A stretch of 64,000 nt of DNA from G965215055 sp965242685 (lineage in GTDB: Bacteria; Pseudomonadota; Gammaproteobacteria; UBA4575): NCBI GenBank assembly GCA_965242685.1, contig OZ251487.1, positions 1,426,001 through 1,490,000 on the forward strand, written 5' to 3'. A program made the position numbers and the translations under genes. The notes under the pieces were generated by a model. The model was not told the origin of the DNA, did not search any database, and saw only the letters and a list, made by a program, of their open reading frames with translations. Of the stretch, positions 59,686 through 64,000 are shown piece after piece. How positions within the stretch are numbered: the stretch's first letter is position 1; each line of letters begins with the position of its first letter.

Positions 59686-60635
59686 TTGTGTTTTTTTGTA
59701 GATTTTGGCTGACTATGCAGCGAATTCCGATCCCAAAACACGCCGTCGGTATAGCCTTGGATATCCGGATCTATAGCACTTTCCCGTAGACGCTTGAGCG
59801 CCCAGCAGCAATATTCTTTGTTGTGCTCTATACCGCAGAATCGTCTGCCGAGTTTGTTCGCCACCACCGCCGTGGTGCCGCTGCCCAGGAAGGGATCAAA
59901 TATGAAATCGCCTTTCTTTGAGCTGGCCAGGATGAGTTTGGCAATCAGTTTCTCGGGTTTCTGAGTGGGATGGTCGGTGTTCTCGGGCATTGACCAGAAC
60001 GGGACGCTAAGGTCCGTCCAGATATTGGACGGGTGCGTGAACCGGTAGTTGCCGCTTTTTTCCTGGTTCCAGTCTTTCGGCTTGCCGCCTATTTTGTATG
60101 GGGCCATCACCTTGCGTTTGAGTTTTACCGCCTCTACGTCAAAATGGTATGCATCCGAAACCGTGCAGAACCAGATATCCTCCGTGTTATTTTTCCAGTT
60201 GGTTTTGGCACCGCGACCCTTCTCTCTTTCCCACGTAATACGATTGCGAACGTGAAAACGTGACGCCAGCACGGGCGCGATCAGTACCGAGGTCTTCCAA
60301 TCCGAGCATACATAGATCGTCGCGTCGGGCTTGAGCGTCGGCGTAAGAGTTTCAATGATGCGCAGGAACCACTCCCGATATTCTTGTTTTTCTTTTTCTT
60401 TGAAAGGTTGACCGTTATAGTTTTTTGAAAGGTTGTAAGGGGGATCCAGTATGAGTAGGTCAACAAAATCTTGCGGCAGCCTTTCAGTCAGTTCAAGGGT
60501 ATCGCCGCAAATGATCCCGTCGGTAATGTCCTTTACATTTGCAGGGCCGCTGATCTGCAGGATGTCGGCGGACAAGGCGCTTGCTTCGTCTTTGCTACAG
60601 GTCAGTGTTCGATTTCTTGCGGCCCTCTGTTTCAT
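59682..60635 (-). CDS. DNA methyltransferase of the type II R-M pair, DPPYN type
   Basis: A 317-residue beta-class amino-methyltransferase. The frame is open to 60821, but that part overlaps the arsS-like gene; ATG 60635 (MKQRAARNRTLTCSK) gives a sensible start 14 bases downstream of it. Motifs are GDTLELTERLPQDFVDLLIL then DPPYNLSKNYNGQPF (catalytic, adenine type), and FIFDPFLGSGTTAVVANKLGRR (SAM). It should protect the host from the endonuclease encoded next to it. Confidence 0.88.
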   Translation of the reverse strand: MKQRAARNRTLTCSKDEASALSADILQISGPANVKDITDGIICGDTLELTERLPQDFVDLLILDPPYNLSKNYNGQPFKEKEKQEYREWFLRIIETLTPTLKPDATIYVCSDWKTSVLIAPVLASRFHVRNRITWEREKGRGAKTNWKNNTEDIWFCTVSDAYHFDVEAVKLKRKVMAPYKIGGKPKDWNQEKSGNYRFTHPSNIWTDLSVPFWSMPENTDHPTQKPEKLIAKLILASSKKGDFIFDPFLGSGTTAVVANKLGRRFCGIEHNKEYCCWALKRLRESAIDPDIQGYTDGVFWDRNSLHSQPKSTKKHK

Positions 60636-60649
60636 TGCGGCATGGCAAG

Positions 60650-61609
60650 TCAGTTCAATGCACCGCCGCAACCGCTGCCCTGGCCGGCGGTACATCCGTA
60701 GCAGTGGTCGGCAACGATAATCGGATTGTTTTCCAGGTCTGTGTCCATCAATTCCGACAAGTGCGTGCGTAACTGGTCGTGGTGGGCGATGCCGAGTCCG
60801 AGCATCTGGTTGAAGTCGCAATCATAGACGTAGCCTTTCCAGTCTATGCTGATTAACGAGCGACACATCACGGACCGAAGATTTTTTTCACAATAGGCGC
60901 CGCGTAAAAGTTGCATGTATTCTTCAAATTTCCCCTGGCTTATCAGGGTGCTACCGAATCTTTGAATAGGCATGTTGGTTATGGTGAACAGGTGATCAAA
61001 GGTGATGTCGTATTTTTTCATAAACTTGTGGTATTCGCTTTCCAGTGACGCTTGTGGAGGAGGCAGCTGCGGCCCCTGTGGGTTGTACACCAGGGTGAGC
61101 TTGCGACGTTCATGATGTTTGCCGTAGCCGAGCATATTGAGCTTTTTCAGTGCCTTTATGCTTTTTTCAAAAACGCCCTTGCCGCGCTGCTGGTCTACGT
61201 TTTCTTCAAGGTAGCAAGGTAGCGAAGCGACGATCTCTACCTGGTTTTCAGCCAGAAAGTCTGCCAGGTCTTCTTGTCCGGGTTCCTCAAGAACAGTCAG
61301 GTTGCAGCGATCAATCACGTGCAGCGATTGTTGGCGCACGTGGCTTACCAGCGTTCTAAAGTGTGGATGCAGTTCAGGTGCGCCACCCGTAACGTCAAGG
61401 GTTTCGATATCTTGTACCTGTAGATAGTCCATTACCACGGCGAGGTTTTTTTCCGACATCATTTCGCTGCGGTTGGGGCCGGCGTTTACGTGACAATGTA
61501 CGCAGGATTGGTTGCAGCGGTAGCCGAGATTGACTTGCAGGGTTTTGACCCTGCTGCGGAAAATGTTTGGAAAGTCCGTGGGTTTTAATAGGTGAAGCGT
61601 TGCGTGCAT
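60650..61609 (-). CDS. arsS: ArsS-like radical SAM/Cys-rich protein
   Basis: A 319-residue radical SAM enzyme. The cluster-binding triplet is Cys32, Cys36, Cys39 (LGYRCNQSCVHCHVN), followed by TLDVTGGAPELHPHF and a DUF3641-type C-terminal region with SDCDFNQ-like YVYDCDFNQML and the Cys-rich end CYGCTAGQGSGCGG. This family includes ArsS of arsenosugar synthesis; several relatives contain selenocysteine near the C-terminus, where this one has Cys. ATG 61609 is preferred to a GTG nine codons upstream. The ArsM methyltransferase expected for arsenosugar synthesis is not seen nearby. Confidence 0.85.
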   Translation of the reverse strand: MHATLHLLKPTDFPNIFRSRVKTLQVNLGYRCNQSCVHCHVNAGPNRSEMMSEKNLAVVMDYLQVQDIETLDVTGGAPELHPHFRTLVSHVRQQSLHVIDRCNLTVLEEPGQEDLADFLAENQVEIVASLPCYLEENVDQQRGKGVFEKSIKALKKLNMLGYGKHHERRKLTLVYNPQGPQLPPPQASLESEYHKFMKKYDITFDHLFTITNMPIQRFGSTLISQGKFEEYMQLLRGAYCEKNLRSVMCRSLISIDWKGYVYDCDFNQMLGLGIAHHDQLRTHLSELMDTDLENNPIIVADHCYGCTAGQGSGCGGALN

Positions 61610-61652
61610 GGCTGTGTACCGGCTTGTTGGTGGCACTACATGTATAGATAAG

Positions 61653-63779
61653 CTAACTGCGCTGAAAGGTATGATATTTCTTTAACCAGTGTAATACTTT
61701 TTCCGGCGCATGCGCCTTTTTCCACTCCCCTGCCGCATACTTGTTGGCCTCCGACAGGGTGGGGTAAACGTGGATGGTACCGAGTATCTTGTTCAAGCCC
61801 AACTTGTGTTTCATTGCCGAAATATACTCGGTAATTAACTCCCCCGCATGGGCGGCGACAATGGTGGCACCAAGTATTTTGTCCTTGCCTTTGGGCGTAA
61901 TTACTTTCACTATGCCGCGCGCCTCTTCATCGGCAATGGCGCGGTCTAGATCGGAAATGTCATATCGCGTTACTTCATAGTCAATGTTTCGTTTGCGGGC
62001 CTGCTCTTCATTCAGACCCACGCGCGCGACCTCGGGTTCCGTAAACGTGCACCAGGGTATTATGGAGTAATCGACGCGAAACTTTTTGAACTTTCCGAAC
62101 AGCGCATTGACGCCGACATACCAGGCTTGGTGGGCGGCGACGTGAGTGAATTCATAAGCCCCCGTAACGTCCCCGCACGCATAGACGTTGGGATAGTTGG
62201 TTTGCAGGTATTCGTTTACTTCAAGTCTGCCATTCTGGCTGATTCCTATTTTTAGGCTTTTATCCCATACATTCTGTGTACATGCACTGCGTCCGACCGC
62301 AATCAACAATGTATCGAATGGGATTTTTACGTCTTTCCCTTTATGGTTACAAACCAGTGCTTTTGCATCGTCATGCCGCATCACTTCCACTGCGACGTGT
62401 TGCGTCATGATTTGTATACCGTCTTGTGCAAGGCTTGTGGCGACCATGTCAGAGATTTCCGGGTCTTCACGCGGTAGGATACGAGGCCCCTTCTGTATCA
62501 GTGTGACGTGCGTACCAAAACGGGCAAAGCACTGTGCCAATTCGCAACCGATCGGCCCCCCTCCCAGGACTGTCATCCGCCGTGGCAGTTCGGTCAGGTC
62601 CCATATCGTATCGGAGGTGTAGTAGTCTTTGTCTAGACCGGGCAGGTTCGGGATGAAGGGCGCAGCGCCAGTGGCCAGGACTATCGCATTGCCCGTCAGT
62701 GTTTCCCCATCTACGCTCACTGTCCAGGGGTCGTGCAAAGTGGCATTGCCGCGTATGCACGTAACACCGAGCATCGTATAGCGTTCCGGCGAGTCATGCG
62801 GTTCGACTTTTTTAATCACCCGCCGTACGCGCGCCATCACGTCCTTGAATTCGAATTCTACTTCCGCGTGTTTGCAGCCGTATTGTTCCGCACGCCTGAC
62901 TTGGGAGATGAATTTTGCCGAGCGTATCAGTGCCTTGGATGGAACACAGCCGGTATTCAAACAGTCCCCCCCCATCCTGTTTTTCTCGATCAACGCGACC
63001 TTGGCCTTGACCGTTGCGGCAATGTAGGCGGTAACCAGTCCTGCAGAACCTGCACCGATCACGATAAGGTTGTAGTCAAATTTTTTGGGTTTGGTAAACC
63101 CTTTGTAGACGCGCCGTGCCTTCAGTATGGTTACGATCTTTCTGGCTAACCAGGGGAAAATTGCCAGCAGAAGAAATGCGAATATGATCGCGGGTGTGAA
63201 TATCCCATCCAGCGAGTCTACATTTGCAAGCCGAGTGCCGATATTAACGAACACAAACGATCCTGCAATCATGCCCGCCAGGCTGGTTACAAAAAACACG
63301 ATCGTGCGCATGGGGGTAAGTCCCATTGCCAGATTGATAATAAAGAAGGGAAAGATCGGGATTAGCCGTAGCGTAAACAGGTAGAATGCCCCGTCTTTTT
63401 CGATCCCCCGGTTGATGACCTGCAACTTGTCGCCAAAACAGTTTTGCACGAAATCACGAAACACGTAGCGCGAAAACCAGAATGCGATGGTTGCACCGAG
63501 CGTTGCCGCCAGTAACACGATGCCCGTCCCCGGAAGCAAACCGAAAATTGCTCCCGACAGGATCGAAAGTACCCCTACCGCAGGCAGCGACAGGGCGGCT
63601 ACCACAACGTATACGAAGAAAAATATCAAGATGGTTTTCAAGGGATATGCGTGAAAATAATCCGTGATAACCTGCTGTTTCGACTTGACGTAGGCAAAAT
63701 CAAGGTACTGCTGCACGTCAAAGATAAAAAAACAACCGATCAAGGTTGCAATGACCAACAGGACAACTATTTTCTTCAT
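61653..63779 (-). CDS. Fusion of DedA/VTT membrane domain and mercuric-reductase-like flavoprotein
   Basis: A 708-residue fusion. Residues 1-220 form a VTT/TVP38-type membrane domain (ALSLPAVGVLSILSGAIFG, TLRLIPIFPFFIINLAMGLT). Residues 235-708 form a class I pyridine-nucleotide-disulfide oxidoreductase: FAD motif VIGAGSAGLVTAYIAATVKA, redox pair Cys273/Cys278 in GGDCLNTGCVPSK, NAD motif VLGGGPIGCELAQCFARFG, YACGDVTGAYEFTHVA, and a dimerisation domain with HVYPTLSEANKYAAGEW. It lies 43 bases from the arsS-like gene and is likely cotranscribed. Substrate unknown; the Hg-binding N-terminal domain and C-terminal Cys pair of true MerA are absent. Confidence 0.92.
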   Translation of the reverse strand: MKKIVVLLVIATLIGCFFIFDVQQYLDFAYVKSKQQVITDYFHAYPLKTILIFFFVYVVVAALSLPAVGVLSILSGAIFGLLPGTGIVLLAATLGATIAFWFSRYVFRDFVQNCFGDKLQVINRGIEKDGAFYLFTLRLIPIFPFFIINLAMGLTPMRTIVFFVTSLAGMIAGSFVFVNIGTRLANVDSLDGIFTPAIIFAFLLLAIFPWLARKIVTILKARRVYKGFTKPKKFDYNLIVIGAGSAGLVTAYIAATVKAKVALIEKNRMGGDCLNTGCVPSKALIRSAKFISQVRRAEQYGCKHAEVEFEFKDVMARVRRVIKKVEPHDSPERYTMLGVTCIRGNATLHDPWTVSVDGETLTGNAIVLATGAAPFIPNLPGLDKDYYTSDTIWDLTELPRRMTVLGGGPIGCELAQCFARFGTHVTLIQKGPRILPREDPEISDMVATSLAQDGIQIMTQHVAVEVMRHDDAKALVCNHKGKDVKIPFDTLLIAVGRSACTQNVWDKSLKIGISQNGRLEVNEYLQTNYPNVYACGDVTGAYEFTHVAAHQAWYVGVNALFGKFKKFRVDYSIIPWCTFTEPEVARVGLNEEQARKRNIDYEVTRYDISDLDRAIADEEARGIVKVITPKGKDKILGATIVAAHAGELITEYISAMKHKLGLNKILGTIHVYPTLSEANKYAAGEWKKAHAPEKVLHWLKKYHTFQRS

Positions 63780-63881
63780 GTCTTTTTAATCGCCTTGAAG
63801 CTGTGCGCTTGACCTGGTATGCAAGGGTAGATTCAAACTTTATGCCATGATTTTGACATCAAGCTGTACAATAAGGTTTCC

Positions 63882-64000
63882 ATGCGATTAGCGACGTGCA
63901 ATTACAATGATCAGGAGTATCTCGCCGTAGTGCGGGCCGAGTGCGTGCTGATACCGGCAATTCGCACCGACTGGCCGAATGAACTGAATAGCATGTTACA
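63882..64000 (+). CDS. 5' end of a gene, possibly fumarylacetoacetate-hydrolase family
   Basis: The frame opens at ATG 63882 and runs off the right edge after 39 codons (MRLATCNYNDQEYLAVVRAE, then CVLIPAIRTDWPNELNSML). The opening resembles the N-terminal domain of FAH-family hydrolases, which start with MKLATY-like residues, but the piece is too short for certainty. It is divergent from the DedA fusion gene. Confidence 0.4.
   Translation, partial: MRLATCNYNDQEYLAVVRAECVLIPAIRTDWPNELNSML

Noticed and set aside
58028..60635. Possible third cassette with the 23-bp ends around the R-M cluster
   Set aside because: The borders at 57982-58027, 58889-58995 and 60636-60649 contain no copy of the end and no 8-bp duplication.
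1..64000. tRNA, rRNA or riboswitch genes
   Set aside because: No intergenic stretch showed a tRNA T-loop motif with matching stems, rRNA sequence, or a recognisable riboswitch core.

Overview
The window reads as a chromosomal segment of a gammaproteobacterium, probably uncultured. Support comes from housekeeping order and gene types: dprA/topA/tsaC/hemF, def-fmt-trkA-trkH, hisBHAF-hisE-tatAB-tatC, accBC-aroQ, cutA-dsbD, fxsA-groESL, ampD and a gamma-type gshA. The core genes are moderately GC-rich. Several inserted genes are clearly AT-richer. No rRNA or tRNA gene was seen.

Layout. (1) 1-3500: a type II-B CRISPR locus with cas1, cas2, cas4, a divergently encoded tracrRNA that closely resembles that of Francisella novicida as I remember it, and an array of 17 perfect 37-nt repeats. 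The effector cas9 would lie off the left edge. (2) 3600-9565: a small membrane coiled-coil protein, a poly-C tract, then a minus-strand block (nuclease, Tat-exported TRAP binding protein, hemF, tsaC, topA). (3) 9648-12501: a mobile cassette with inverted ends and a perfect 8-bp target duplication, carrying two near-identical methyltransferase/GIY-YIG fusion genes. (4) 12535-24921: dprA, def, fmt, trkA, trkH, a methyltransferase, pip, dtd, the his genes, tatA, tatB. (5) 24941-27616: a second cassette with the same ends, also with a perfect 8-bp duplication, carrying an all-in-one restriction-modification-specificity protein and splitting tatAB from tatC. (6) 27836-34496: tatC, unknowns, gpmI, a porin. 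(7) 35047-37625: five tandem DUF1640/Bdr-like coiled-coil membrane genes. (8) 37793-48869: metY, accC, accB, aroQ, dsbD, cutA, fxsA, groESL under a CIRCE operator, ampD, gshA. (9) 48891-54908: a selenium locus with a flavoprotein-SelD fusion, senB and senA (selenoneine biosynthesis), interrupted by a two-gene AT-rich insertion. (10) 54943-64000: djlA, a stray CRISPR repeat in front of a MotA/MotB-like pair, a three-gene modification/restriction cluster, an ArsS-like radical SAM gene, a DedA-mercuric-reductase-like fusion and a truncated gene at the edge.

The most unusual signals are these. A family of transposase-less cassettes shares 23-bp inverted ends and 8-bp target duplications and moves single-polypeptide restriction-modification genes. 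One CRISPR repeat, matching at 31 of 33 bases, lies about 52 kb from the array, in crRNA-sense orientation just before a proton-channel operon. Many intergenic gaps contain degenerate echoes of the start or end of the adjacent gene. The selenium genes (selD fusion, senA, senB) form a coherent pathway. The defence content (II-B CRISPR, two cassette R-M systems, one conventional R-M cluster) is dense for a stretch otherwise made of housekeeping genes.
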